Positions 53,724-62,851 of a DNA stretch of 64,000 nt are shown here, piece after piece (position 1 is the stretch's first letter; every line of letters starts with the position of its first letter). The DNA comes from CAIKBL01 sp050247235 (lineage in GTDB: Bacteria; Pseudomonadota; Gammaproteobacteria; Ga0077536). Position numbers and translations under genes: made by a program. The notes under the pieces were generated by a model. It was not told where the DNA came from. It saw nothing but the letters and a program-made list of their open reading frames with translations, and did not search any database. The stretch spans positions 37,312 through 101,311 of the forward strand of contig JBFWUN010000011.1 in the NCBI GenBank assembly GCA_050247235.1, in the 5' to 3' direction.

Positions 53724-55193
53724 ATGCGAACCGTAAAGACGATCGCCATCATCGGCGCGGGAGCCGCTGGTCTCACGACCGCCAAGACGCTGCTTGCCCG
53801 AGGTTATTCGTGCACCGTGTTCGAGCGAGGCCAGACCTTAGGCGGCGTGTGGGCTGCTGGGTATTCGAATTTCGGTCTCCAGGTCCAGCGCGAACTCTAC
53901 GAGTATCCCGACTTTCCGCATCTGCCGGATACCCCCGATTTCACGCCCGGCGAACAGGTTCAGCAGTATCTAGAGCGATACGCGCGGCAGTTCGAGGTGT
54001 GGCCCAACATTCGTTTTGGCACTTCTATCGTGAACGTGCGGAAAGCGCCGAACGATGCCGATTGGGTGCTGACTGTCGAACACGACGGAACGCGAGAGGA
54101 ACACTTTGATTTCGTCGTTGTATGCACCGGACTGTTTTCCAACAAGCCCCACATGCCATCGTTCCCCGGGCAGGAAGACTTCGAAGGTCAGATCATTCAC
54201 GTTTCGGCGCTGACAGATCGCGAGCAGCTCGCGAATAAGCGGGTTGCCGTAGTCGGATTTGGCAAGAGTGCGACCGACGCGGCGCTCGAATCGGCCGCGG
54301 TTGCGTCCAAAACCTGTCTGATCTTTCGAGAGGTTCACTGGCCGGTGCCGCCGAAGCTCCTGGAAATCCTGCCATTCAAATGGGCAATGCTGAATCGCCT
54401 GACGAGCGCGCTAATCCCCCCCTACTACCGACCCTCAACGCTGGAGCGTTCTCTTCATACGCTGGGCAAGCCCTTGGTGTGGTTCTGGTGGAGGCTGGTC
54501 GAACTGCTCCTCATCGCGCAGTTTGGTCTTGGCTCACGTGGGAATACGCGCCTGAGCCTCATCCCACGCCTTCCTATTGAATTCGATGCGTTCGGCGAGG
54601 CAGTCATGCTTCCCCGCCCGGCATTCTATGGTGGCATCCGTAACGGCGCGATCGAGCCGTTAATGACCGAAATCGCCGGATTCAATGGCCGCCAAGTCGT
54701 GTTGAAAAGCGGTGAGGTCCGCGAGATCGACGTGGTTATTCTAGCGACGGGCTGGGAGACGGACTACGGTTATCTTGAGGAATATCTGCGCGATGCGCTC
54801 GAATTCGCGGACGACGGTCTTTACCTCTATCGCCAGATGCTCCATCCACGAATCGAAGGCTTGGCCTTCGTTGGTTACGCCTCGACCATCGCGAGCGTAT
54901 TGACCTACAGCCTTCAGGCCAGGTGGTTGGCCGATGTACTGGACGGTAAGCACGTGTTACCGGCGAAGGAGTCGATGCAGGAGGACATTGCTTTACAGCG
55001 AGCCTGGAAACGGCAGAGCATGCCATTCAGCCGAGGGCGAGCGGCGCGCCTGTTGCTTCACATGCTCCACTATCATGACGACCTGCTCGTGGATTTGCGC
55101 GTCTCCCCGCTGCGCAAGAAGGGTTGGCTGGCGCCGTTCAAGGAAGTCTTCGCGCCCTACGAGCCGAGAGATTACCGAGAGGTGGTCGACTGA
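53724..55193 (+). CDS. Flavin-containing monooxygenase (FMO-like)
   Basis: 489 residues. FAD motif GAGAAG at about 11-16, FMO-type identifier FEGQIIHVSALTD at about 153-165 (FxGxxxHxxx), NADPH motif VGFGKSATD at about 177-187, and a C-terminal LATGWETDYGYL. Enzymes of this group oxidise N, S or ketone groups with NADPH and O2. The membrane-close amphipathic stretch after residue 225 (YYRPSTLERSLHTLGKPLVW) is unusual. Last gene of the ArsR-rhodanese-controlled cluster. Confidence 0.9.
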   Translation: MRTVKTIAIIGAGAAGLTTAKTLLARGYSCTVFERGQTLGGVWAAGYSNFGLQVQRELYEYPDFPHLPDTPDFTPGEQVQQYLERYARQFEVWPNIRFGTSIVNVRKAPNDADWVLTVEHDGTREEHFDFVVVCTGLFSNKPHMPSFPGQEDFEGQIIHVSALTDREQLANKRVAVVGFGKSATDAALESAAVASKTCLIFREVHWPVPPKLLEILPFKWAMLNRLTSALIPPYYRPSTLERSLHTLGKPLVWFWWRLVELLLIAQFGLGSRGNTRLSLIPRLPIEFDAFGEAVMLPRPAFYGGIRNGAIEPLMTEIAGFNGRQVVLKSGEVREIDVVILATGWETDYGYLEEYLRDALEFADDGLYLYRQMLHPRIEGLAFVGYASTIASVLTYSLQARWLADVLDGKHVLPAKESMQEDIALQRAWKRQSMPFSRGRAARLLLHMLHYHDDLLVDLRVSPLRKKGWLAPFKEVFAPYEPRDYREVVD

Positions 55194-55425
55194 GTCACGC
55201 TGCGATACGTCGTCATCGTCGCGCGGAGTGGGAAGCGCACGCAGAACACAGTGGATTCCCTGGCATCGGGTGTAGGTCCTCCTGCGAGCGTTCTATGCCA
55301 TATCACGTCAAGAAAGCAAGTTGGCGTACCTGCAAAAGCCAGGCCGGCCGGCTGAATTCATGGGCTGTATTCGTCCCCAGTGCTTGCTGGTTGAAGAAAT
55401 GAACTGGCTTGCCGATAATCGGGCT

Positions 55426-55779
55426 ATGCATATTCGCCGCTTGGTTTTGGTGCTCGTCATCGCCATCGTTGCCCAGTCATGCTGGGCCATCGGCGAGTGG
55501 CTGCATTCGCACGAGCCGCACCAGGCGACCCTCCCGGACGCCTCGCTGAATACTGACTTGCATTGCGACGGTCTGCACGATGAGGATCACTCCCCACCTG
55601 TAGAGTCGGAGCGCGATCACCATCACAGCTGCTTTGCTCACAGCCCCTTTGCTTTGCCCCCGTACCAGGTAGCGGTGACGGTTGCGACCGACGCCTTCTC
55701 CTGGCCGATCCCTATCAATCGAATCTCTGACGTCCCGTCCCAGGGTATCGACCGCCCCAGCTGGCGCTCACCGGCCTGA
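55426..55779 (+). CDS. Small His-rich exported protein (CzcI-like)
   Basis: 117 residues from ATG 55426. A signal peptide (MHIRRLVLVLVIAIVAQSCW) precedes a His/Asp/Glu-rich mature part (GEWLHSHEPHQA, HCDGLHDEDHSPP, RDHHHSCFAHSPF), suited to binding divalent metal in the periplasm. It stands just before a CzcCBA-type operon in the position usually occupied by CzcI-like accessory proteins. Function inferred from composition and place. Confidence 0.74.
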   Translation: MHIRRLVLVLVIAIVAQSCWAIGEWLHSHEPHQATLPDASLNTDLHCDGLHDEDHSPPVESERDHHHSCFAHSPFALPPYQVAVTVATDAFSWPIPINRISDVPSQGIDRPSWRSPA

Positions 55780-55884
55780 GCCGGGAGCGTCGTACGCGCG
55801 CGCATCGCTGTGCGCGCACTCAGGTGCGCGTGATTGCCTCCGTACGTCGCCGACTTCCACCCGAAATCAATCTCGGGGTGAACG

Positions 55885-57162
55885 ATGCGATCGTCTATTT
55901 TCTGGGCCAGAGGCTGCAATGCGGTCGCTCTGGCACTGTTCGCCGCAGCGCATGCGGTGATCGCGGCTGAGCCGCAACCGCAAATTCCAACGCCGCTGAC
56001 CTTCGCCGCCCTGTGGCAGGAAGTGCAGGAAGCGAATCCGGAGCTTGCCGCGGTCGCGGCGGAGGACATGATGGCCGCGGGCGATGAAGCCCAGGCTGCC
56101 TTGTGGCCAAACCCGCAGTTGCAGATGACGAGCGACTATCTGGGCGCTACGGCGCGGGAGGAAACCGTGGCCGTCGCGCAGACCATCGAGCTGGGTGGCA
56201 AACGCGCCGCGCGGATGGCCCTCGCCGGGCGCCAGCGTGATCTAGCAGGTGGCCTCATCGCCCAGAAGCGCGCGGAACTGCGCGCGGAACTGCGCCGGGC
56301 GTTCTTCGAACTACTCGCGGCACAGGCGCGCGTCGAACTCGCTGCCGAAACGCTGGTCCTGGCACGCCAGGATACCGGCAGTGTTCGGCGCCAGATTGAA
56401 GCTGGCCGGTTGCCGGAGGTGGCCGCCACGCGGGCGACCATCGAATTGACCAACGCCTCGCTCGAGGAGGCGCGCACGCGCGCCGCGCTGGCCCGCCACC
56501 GGCGTCGCCTTGCCGCACTTCTGGGCGACGCCGCGAGACCGGTCACGGTTGCAGGTTCCCTCGCCAGTCTGCCCGTACTTCCGCCGCAGTCGGTGCTCGA
56601 AGACGCATTGCGCCACGCGCCTGCGTTGGCGACCGCGGGCCTCGAAACCGCCCGGCGCGCGGCGCAGACGGACGTCGAGTCCAGCCATCAGTATGGCGAC
56701 CTCACGTTGAGTGCCGGCGTGCGCTACCTATCTGAGGTGCACGAGCCGGCCGGCATGCTGTCGGTCTCGATCCCCTTGCCATTCAGCAATCGCAACCAAG
56801 GTAACCTGGCGCGTGCCCAGGGGGCAGTAGAACAAGCCGCGGCCCTCGAGCGGGCGGTGGAGATCGGGCTCGCGCGCGATCTCGACGACGCCTATCAGCG
56901 TTACGAGACCGCGGCGCAGGCCGCGACGCGCATCGCGGACACCATCGTACCGGCAGCCGAGACCACGTTGGCAGCCACCAGTCGTGGCTTCAAGCTGGGC
57001 AAGTTCGGTCTCATCGATCTCATCGATGCACGCCGCGTCCTGCTGGCCGCCCGCACCCAACTCATCGACGCCCGCCTCGAGGCGCAGTCGGCCATTTCAG
57101 ACATAAGCCGCGTGCTTGGCAACGAACGCCTCGCGGATGCTCCGGAGACCATGCAACCATGA
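55885..57162 (+). CDS. czcC: TolC-family outer-membrane efflux protein (CzcC-like)
   Basis: 425 residues with a signal peptide (ALALFAAAHAVIAAE). Two helical-hairpin repeats with LTFAALWQEVQEANPELAAV at the start and ALWPNPQLQMTSDYLGATAR, the usual TolC strand-helix pattern, then RNQGNLARAQGAVEQAAALE and FGLIDLIDARRVLLAARTQL. It forms the trimeric outer-membrane channel of the metal exporter. Stop codon overlaps the next start (ATGA). Confidence 0.88.
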   Translation: MRSSIFWARGCNAVALALFAAAHAVIAAEPQPQIPTPLTFAALWQEVQEANPELAAVAAEDMMAAGDEAQAALWPNPQLQMTSDYLGATAREETVAVAQTIELGGKRAARMALAGRQRDLAGGLIAQKRAELRAELRRAFFELLAAQARVELAAETLVLARQDTGSVRRQIEAGRLPEVAATRATIELTNASLEEARTRAALARHRRRLAALLGDAARPVTVAGSLASLPVLPPQSVLEDALRHAPALATAGLETARRAAQTDVESSHQYGDLTLSAGVRYLSEVHEPAGMLSVSIPLPFSNRNQGNLARAQGAVEQAAALERAVEIGLARDLDDAYQRYETAAQAATRIADTIVPAAETTLAATSRGFKLGKFGLIDLIDARRVLLAARTQLIDARLEAQSAISDISRVLGNERLADAPETMQP

Positions 57163-58670
57163 AATACAAGCAATCCCTTTGGGTGCTCGCCATCGTCGTG
57201 CTCGGCGCCGTCGCCGGCGTCAGCGTCCTGCACACACCGCAGCGCGCAGCTCCGGCCGAAGAAGGCGGCCACGACGAACATGGCGACGCGTCTGCGTCCG
57301 GCGCGCACGACGATCATGATGTGGCATCGACGCGCGGCCCCCGTGGCGGCCGGCTTTTTGTCCAGGATGATTTCGCGCTCGAAGCGACCATCTACGAAAC
57401 GGGCATACCACCGGAATTCCGCTTCTATGCGAGCGCCGGTGGCCAGCCTCTGTCGCCCTCGGAATTCACAGTCGAGGTGACGCTACGCCGCCTTGGCCAG
57501 TCCCCGCAGGTCATCGCCTTCGAGGCAGTTGACGAGTACCAGCGCGGTCTTGCTGAAATCGTCGAACCGCACTCCTTTGAAGTCGCGATCCGCGCGGCCA
57601 GCCGCAGCCGAACGTATAACTTCGCCTACACCCAGGAAGAAGCACGCGTACGCATGCCCCAGGCGGCAGTCGAACGTGCCGGCATCGAGGTACTGACCGC
57701 GGGCCCGCGGCGCATCGCGGACACCCTCCGTCTACCGGGTGAAATTCATCTCAATCGTGACCGTCTGGTACACGTGGTCTCACCGCTGGATGGGATCGCC
57801 GTGAGCGTGCACGCCAACGCTGGCGATCACGTGCAGCGCGACCAGGTGCTGGCCGTCGTGTCGAGCCAGACCCTGGCCCAATTGCGCAACACCTACGTTG
57901 CGGCAGGGGCGCGGCTCGCCCTCGCGCGCCAGGCGGCCGAGCGCGAGGAGAAGTTATGGCGCGAGGGCATCACGCCCAAACAGGACTACTTGAAGGCTGC
58001 CCATGACCAGCGCGCTGCTGAGATCGACGTCACAAGTGCGCGTCAGCAGCTGGAGGCCCTGGGGCTGCCGCTGCGCGGCGCAGATAACCCGGCGCAATTC
58101 GCACTGCGTGCGCTGACTGATGGTACGGTGATCGACAAGCACCTGGCGGTGGGCGAGACCGTGACACCGGCGTCTCCGCTGTTCTCGCTGGCCGATCTCA
58201 GCACAGTATGGGCGGAAGCCAAAGTCGGCGCACGAGACATCGGGCGCGTCGCCCCGGAGCAACTGACACGCGTGCGCTCGCCCAGTCAGAACATGGCTGT
58301 GGAGAGCAGGCTGTCCTATGTGAGCGCGCTGCTCGGAGAGAGCGATCGCTCTGTCACGGTACGCGCGGTCTTGGTAAATCCCGGTCAACGCTGGCGTCCG
58401 GGTCTGCCAGTCACTCTGGAAGTCGAGACAAGTGCACGTGAGGTCGCGGTGGCGGTGGCACGCAGCGGCCTGCAGACGTTACGCGACTGGCAGGTGGTGT
58501 TCGGGCGTTATGGAGACTTGTTCGAAGCCCGTCCGCTGGCACTGGGTGCCGACGATGGTGCCTGGGTCGAGGTGTTGTCGGGGTTACAGGCCGGCGAGCA
58601 GTACGCCGGAGTCAACAGCTATATCATCAAGGCGGACATCGGCAAGGCCGGTGCGAGCCACGATCACTGA
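57159..58670 (+). CDS. czcB: RND efflux periplasmic adaptor (CzcB-like)
   Basis: 503 residues from ATG 57159, overlapping czcC. A membrane anchor segment (LWVLAIVVLGAVAGVSV) is followed by a His-rich spacer (EEGGHDEHGD, GAHDDHDV) that could hold metal. The lipoyl/barrel-sandwich halves flank a helical hairpin: RDRLVHVVSPLDGIAVSVHA, then LAQLRNTYVAAGARLALARQ and DGTVIDKHLAVGETVTPASP. It links CzcA to CzcC in the periplasm. Confidence 0.9.
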   Translation: MKYKQSLWVLAIVVLGAVAGVSVLHTPQRAAPAEEGGHDEHGDASASGAHDDHDVASTRGPRGGRLFVQDDFALEATIYETGIPPEFRFYASAGGQPLSPSEFTVEVTLRRLGQSPQVIAFEAVDEYQRGLAEIVEPHSFEVAIRAASRSRTYNFAYTQEEARVRMPQAAVERAGIEVLTAGPRRIADTLRLPGEIHLNRDRLVHVVSPLDGIAVSVHANAGDHVQRDQVLAVVSSQTLAQLRNTYVAAGARLALARQAAEREEKLWREGITPKQDYLKAAHDQRAAEIDVTSARQQLEALGLPLRGADNPAQFALRALTDGTVIDKHLAVGETVTPASPLFSLADLSTVWAEAKVGARDIGRVAPEQLTRVRSPSQNMAVESRLSYVSALLGESDRSVTVRAVLVNPGQRWRPGLPVTLEVETSAREVAVAVARSGLQTLRDWQVVFGRYGDLFEARPLALGADDGAWVEVLSGLQAGEQYAGVNSYIIKADIGKAGASHDH

Positions 58671-58687
58671 ACAGAGGATGGGTCGCC

Positions 58688-61600
58688 ATGTTTGATACGC
58701 TGCTCAGATTCTGTCTATCCCATCGCTGGTTGGTGCTCGTCACAACGCTCGGTGTCGCAGTACTCGGCGTGTACAGCTACCAGCACCTCCCCATCGACGC
58801 GGTGCCGGACATCACCAATGTGCAGGTGCAGATCAATACTGAGGCACCCGGCTATTCACCGTTGGAAGTGGAGCAGCGCGTTACCTTTCCACTGGAGTCG
58901 GTGCTGGCCGGTCTGCCGCGCCTGGACTCGACCCGTTCCTTATCCCGCTACGGGCTGTCGCAGGTCACCGTTGTATTCGAGGACGGTACCGACATCTACT
59001 TTGCCCGCCAGGTCGTGAACGAAAGGCTGTCAGAAGCCAAGAACCGCTTGCCTGCCGCCCTCACACCGGTCATGGGTCCCATCGCCACCGGCCTCGGCGA
59101 GATCTACATGTGGACCGTCGAAGCCGCACATGGCGCACGCAGGTCAGACGGTTCGCCATATTCGCCCACCGATCTGCGCGAGATCCAGGATTGGATAATC
59201 AAGCCGCAGATGCGCACCGTACCGGGAGTAACGGAGATCAACACCATCGGCGGGTTCGCCAAGGAGTACCAGGTTGCGCCCTGGCCTGACAAGTTGCTCG
59301 CCTACGGTCTCACACTCGACGACTTGATCCGCGCCCTCGAGCGCAATAACGCCAATGTCGGCGCGGGCTACATTGAGCGCAGTGGCGAACAGTATCTGGT
59401 GCGCGTACCCGCTCAGGTCAAGACTCCCGCAGAGATCGCCGACTTGCTGGTCAAGCACGAGCATGGCCTTGCGATCCGCGTGAAGGACATCGCCGACGTC
59501 AGGCTGGGCCAGGAACTGCGCACGGGCGCGGCGACCGAGAACGGCCAGGAAGTGGTGCTGGGCACGGTGTTCATGCTCATCGGCGAGAACAGCCGGCAGG
59601 TATCGCGTGCGGTCGACAAGCGCCTCGCCGAGGTCAACCGCAGCCTGCCGCCTGGCGTGGTCGCCAAGACCGTCTACGACCGCACGATTCTGGTCGACAG
59701 AGCCATCAGTACGGTACGCAAGAACCTCACCGAGGGCGCGGTGCTGGTTGTGGTAGTGCTGTTCCTGTTCCTCGGGAACCTCCGCGCCGCCGCCATTACC
59801 GCGGCCGTCATCCCGTTGTCCATGCTCATCACCTTCACCGGCATGGTAAGCAACCAGGTCAGTGCGAACCTGATGAGTCTCGGCGCACTCGACTTCGGCA
59901 TCATCGTCGACGGTGCGGTGGTGATCGTGGAGAGCTGCATACGTCGTCTGGCTCATATGCAGCAGGCAGCCGGCCGCCCACTGCAACTCGACGAACGACT
60001 GCGCGCCGTCGGCGCGGCGACACGCGAATCTCGGCGGGCGCTGGTATTCGGCCAAATCATTATCATGGTGGTCTACTTGCCCATCTTCGCCCTCGGCGGC
60101 GTCGAGGGCAAAATGTTCCATCCCATGGCGTTCACCGTGGTCATCGCGCTGGCGGGCGCAATGCTCCTGTCGTTGACCTTCGTGCCTGCCGCCGTGGCGG
60201 TATTCGTCACCGGGCCGGTGGCGGAAAAGGACGGCCGCGTGATGCGTCTCGCCACCGCGGTCTATCTGCCCCTGCTGCGGCGCTCGCTCGACAACAAGAC
60301 CGTGGTCTTTGTCGCCGCCGCGACGCTCATTGCAGTGTCGGGGGCAATGGCGAGTCGTCTCGGCGCCGAGTTCGTGCCCAATCTAGATGAAGGTGACATC
60401 GCGCTCCACGCGTTACGCATCCCTGGCACCAGCCTGTCAGAGGCAGTCGCCATGCAGCGCATATTGGAGGATCGGATAGAGCGCTTCTCGGAAGTGGATC
60501 GGGTGTTCTCCAAGATCGGCACCGCGGAGATCGCGACTGATCCCATGCCACCTAACGTCGCTGACAACTTCGTGATGTTGAAGCCACGCGCGGAGTGGCC
60601 CGACCCCAAACGCCCACGTGAAGACCTGGTCCGTGCGCTCGAAGCGGCCGTAAAGGAGATTCCGGGTAATAACTACGAATTTACCCAGCCCATTCAGATG
60701 CGCTTCAACGAACTGATCTCCGGTGTACGCAGCGACGTTGCGGTCAAGGTATTCGGCGATGACATGGCGACGCTCGAACGCGTCGCTGGCGAAGTGAGCG
60801 AAGTACTGGAACGTATCCCCGGTGCTGCCGACGTCAAGGTCGAGCAGACTACCGGTCTGCCGACCCTGACCGTGTCGCTCGATCGGGAACAGCTTGCACG
60901 CTTCGGACTCGGTACCGGGGACGCGCAGGACGTCCTGACGACGGCATTGGGGGGAGCGCGGGCCGGGCAGCTGTTCGAAGGCGATCGTCGTTTTGACATC
61001 GTGGTCCGGTTGGACGACAGCTTGCGCACCGATCTCGACGCACTGCGGCGCCTGCCGCTGGCACTGCCTGGCGGCCAAGGCTTCATTCGCCTCGGCGATG
61101 TCGCGCGGATCGACAACGCCATCGGACCGAACCAGGTGAGCCGCGAAAACGGCAAGCGGCGCGTGGTCGTCACCGCGAACGTCCGTGGTCGTGACATCGG
61201 CAGCTTCGTGGCGGAAGCCGATCGCGACGTTGCTGCACTGTCACTGCCAGCGGGCTATTGGCTAGATTGGGGTGGCACCTTCGAGCAGCTGCAGTCGGCG
61301 GTGGCGCGCCTCCAGATCGTCATTCCGATGTCGCTAATGCTGGTCTTCATCCTGCTCTTCACCACGTTCAATAATGTGCGCGACGGCCTGCTGGTGTTCA
61401 CCGGCATTCCGTTCGCACTCACCGGCGGTATCGCCGCACTGTGGCTGCGCGGCATCCCTCTCTCGTTGTCGGCGGCGGTCGGGTTCATTGCACTGTCCGG
61501 TGTGGCGGTACTGAACGGACTGGTCATGGTTTCGTGCATCAACGATTTACGCGCTGACGGCCGCGACTTGCTGGACGCCGTGCGGGAAGGCGCGATGCGC

Positions 61601-61861
61601 CGGCTGCGGCCGGTGCTGATGACCGCACTTGTCGCCTCGCTCGGCTTCGTACCCATGGCCATTGCCGTCGGCACCGGTGCGGAGGTACAGCGTCCGCTTG
61701 CGACCGTAGTCATCGGTGGCATCTTGTCTTCGACCCTGCTGACTTTGCTGGTGCTTCCGGCGCTCTATCACGCTGTTGCGCGGCGCTGGATGCTAGTCGG
61801 CGAAGAAAGGAAGCCCGTCGAACGCAAATCTCACATTGCCAATCAAGGAGTTCTACGATGA
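58688..61861 (+). CDS. czcA: Heavy-metal RND efflux pump (CzcA-like)
   Basis: 1057 residues, 12-helix RND plan. LRFCLSHRWLVLVTTLGVAV at the N-terminus, DAVPDITNVQVQINTEAPGY, and in helix four GALDFGIIVDGAVVIVES, the DFGxxxDG signature of divalent-cation (Co/Zn/Cd/Ni) pumps rather than the CusA copper type. RLGAEFVPNLDEGDIALHAL and the second half of the porter domain are normal. It uses the proton gradient to export metal from periplasm or cytoplasm. Ends four bases into the next gene (ATGA). Confidence 0.93.
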   Translation: MFDTLLRFCLSHRWLVLVTTLGVAVLGVYSYQHLPIDAVPDITNVQVQINTEAPGYSPLEVEQRVTFPLESVLAGLPRLDSTRSLSRYGLSQVTVVFEDGTDIYFARQVVNERLSEAKNRLPAALTPVMGPIATGLGEIYMWTVEAAHGARRSDGSPYSPTDLREIQDWIIKPQMRTVPGVTEINTIGGFAKEYQVAPWPDKLLAYGLTLDDLIRALERNNANVGAGYIERSGEQYLVRVPAQVKTPAEIADLLVKHEHGLAIRVKDIADVRLGQELRTGAATENGQEVVLGTVFMLIGENSRQVSRAVDKRLAEVNRSLPPGVVAKTVYDRTILVDRAISTVRKNLTEGAVLVVVVLFLFLGNLRAAAITAAVIPLSMLITFTGMVSNQVSANLMSLGALDFGIIVDGAVVIVESCIRRLAHMQQAAGRPLQLDERLRAVGAATRESRRALVFGQIIIMVVYLPIFALGGVEGKMFHPMAFTVVIALAGAMLLSLTFVPAAVAVFVTGPVAEKDGRVMRLATAVYLPLLRRSLDNKTVVFVAAATLIAVSGAMASRLGAEFVPNLDEGDIALHALRIPGTSLSEAVAMQRILEDRIERFSEVDRVFSKIGTAEIATDPMPPNVADNFVMLKPRAEWPDPKRPREDLVRALEAAVKEIPGNNYEFTQPIQMRFNELISGVRSDVAVKVFGDDMATLERVAGEVSEVLERIPGAADVKVEQTTGLPTLTVSLDREQLARFGLGTGDAQDVLTTALGGARAGQLFEGDRRFDIVVRLDDSLRTDLDALRRLPLALPGGQGFIRLGDVARIDNAIGPNQVSRENGKRRVVVTANVRGRDIGSFVAEADRDVAALSLPAGYWLDWGGTFEQLQSAVARLQIVIPMSLMLVFILLFTTFNNVRDGLLVFTGIPFALTGGIAALWLRGIPLSLSAAVGFIALSGVAVLNGLVMVSCINDLRADGRDLLDAVREGAMRRLRPVLMTALVASLGFVPMAIAVGTGAEVQRPLATVVIGGILSSTLLTLLVLPALYHAVARRWMLVGEERKPVERKSHIANQGVLR

Positions 61862-62229
61862 AAGCATCACGCCCGTTGGTACTGGTTGCCGCCTCGTTGT
61901 TGACTGGTGGAGTAAATGCCACGTCACTCAAGCTCAGAGACAGTCCGTTTGTGTGGATGCGCGCCACCCTGAGTGAGCAGGCTGCGGGAATGTTGCTGGA
62001 AGGCAGTATCCGCCGTACCGCACCCCGCACCGTGCGTTCGCTGCGGGGGCACGTACATCTCTATCTCGATGACATAGACGGCCGTGAGTTCGCAAATTTC
62101 GCCGTACCCTATCGCCCTGCCGTGCTCAGTCTCGGTGGGCGCGCGTCTCACTTTTCTGTGCTCGTTCCCGCACAGGACCGGCCCGTCGCCGGCGGCCGAC
62201 TGGAGCATCACCTGACCGCCGGCGATTGA
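61858..62229 (+). CDS. Exported hypothetical protein of czc operon
   Basis: 123 residues from ATG 61858 (ATGA overlap with czcA). A signal peptide (LVLVAASLLTGGVNA) precedes a small beta-rich domain (LRDSPFVWMRATLSEQAAGM, HVHLYLDDIDGREFANFAVP). The family is not recognised. Tight coupling to czcA suggests a periplasmic accessory role in metal efflux. Confidence 0.7.
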   Translation: MKASRPLVLVAASLLTGGVNATSLKLRDSPFVWMRATLSEQAAGMLLEGSIRRTAPRTVRSLRGHVHLYLDDIDGREFANFAVPYRPAVLSLGGRASHFSVLVPAQDRPVAGGRLEHHLTAGD

Positions 62230-62398
62230 CGGGGCGAACACACCGATGAAGCCACAATGAGCGTACCGGTATTCATCGGAATGTCCATCGAAGCCGACAA
62301 GCCAATGCGCGTCTTGAGGTGTTTGCATTTCAGCATCTGCGGGCCTCCTCCTTGATATCGACCTTTCGTTTAGAGCGCATTTAACCTAAAGTGAGGTC

Positions 62399-62749
62399 AT
62401 GCGACTTTTACTCGCACTGATGTTATGCCTCACGATTCCACTCCAGGGATTCGCTGCCCGCTATGCGTTTGAGTCCCCGTGTCCGATGCGGGATGGGCAT
62501 TTCACGTCACAGGCCGGATCCGAGGTTCATAACGACGACTGCTGCAAGAAGCAGCAGCAAGATGCAGGCGCGCCGCGAAGCGACTTCTGCAAGGCTGGCA
62601 CGCAGTGCCAGTCCGGCTGCCCTGCAATGGTGTCGTTGACGGTCAACCTTGGCACACCCGTGTGTCACCCTCCGCTCTCCGTCGGGATAAACCTCGAACC
62701 GCCTCCATCCCCTGTAAACGGCGTCTGGCGCCCTCCGACTTTTTCCTGA
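62399..62749 (+). CDS. Small Cys-rich exported protein upstream of second efflux gene set
   Basis: 116 residues. Signal peptide RLLLALMLCLTIPLQGFAA, then a short mature part with clustered Cys and His (SPCPMRDGHFTS, EVHNDDCCKKQQQ, DFCKAGTQCQSGCP), suited to binding soft metals or forming disulfides. Similar small proteins precede RND metal efflux operons. It lies about 100 bases before a TolC-family gene on the same strand. Confidence 0.72.
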   Translation: MRLLLALMLCLTIPLQGFAARYAFESPCPMRDGHFTSQAGSEVHNDDCCKKQQQDAGAPRSDFCKAGTQCQSGCPAMVSLTVNLGTPVCHPPLSVGINLEPPPSPVNGVWRPPTFS

Positions 62750-62851
62750 CCCGTCGTTCTCTCGTCTCGCCCGGGTGGTCCGCCCACCCCGGGCGGGGTT
62801 GTGCACACACGCGTCCGCCCTGCGGTGCTGTGTCTCAAACGGAGTCAGCCC

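Noticed and set aside
58688..61861. CusA-type copper/silver pump
   Set aside because: The helix-four signature is DFGIIVDG, characteristic of Co/Zn/Cd-type pumps, and lacks the CusA-type pattern.
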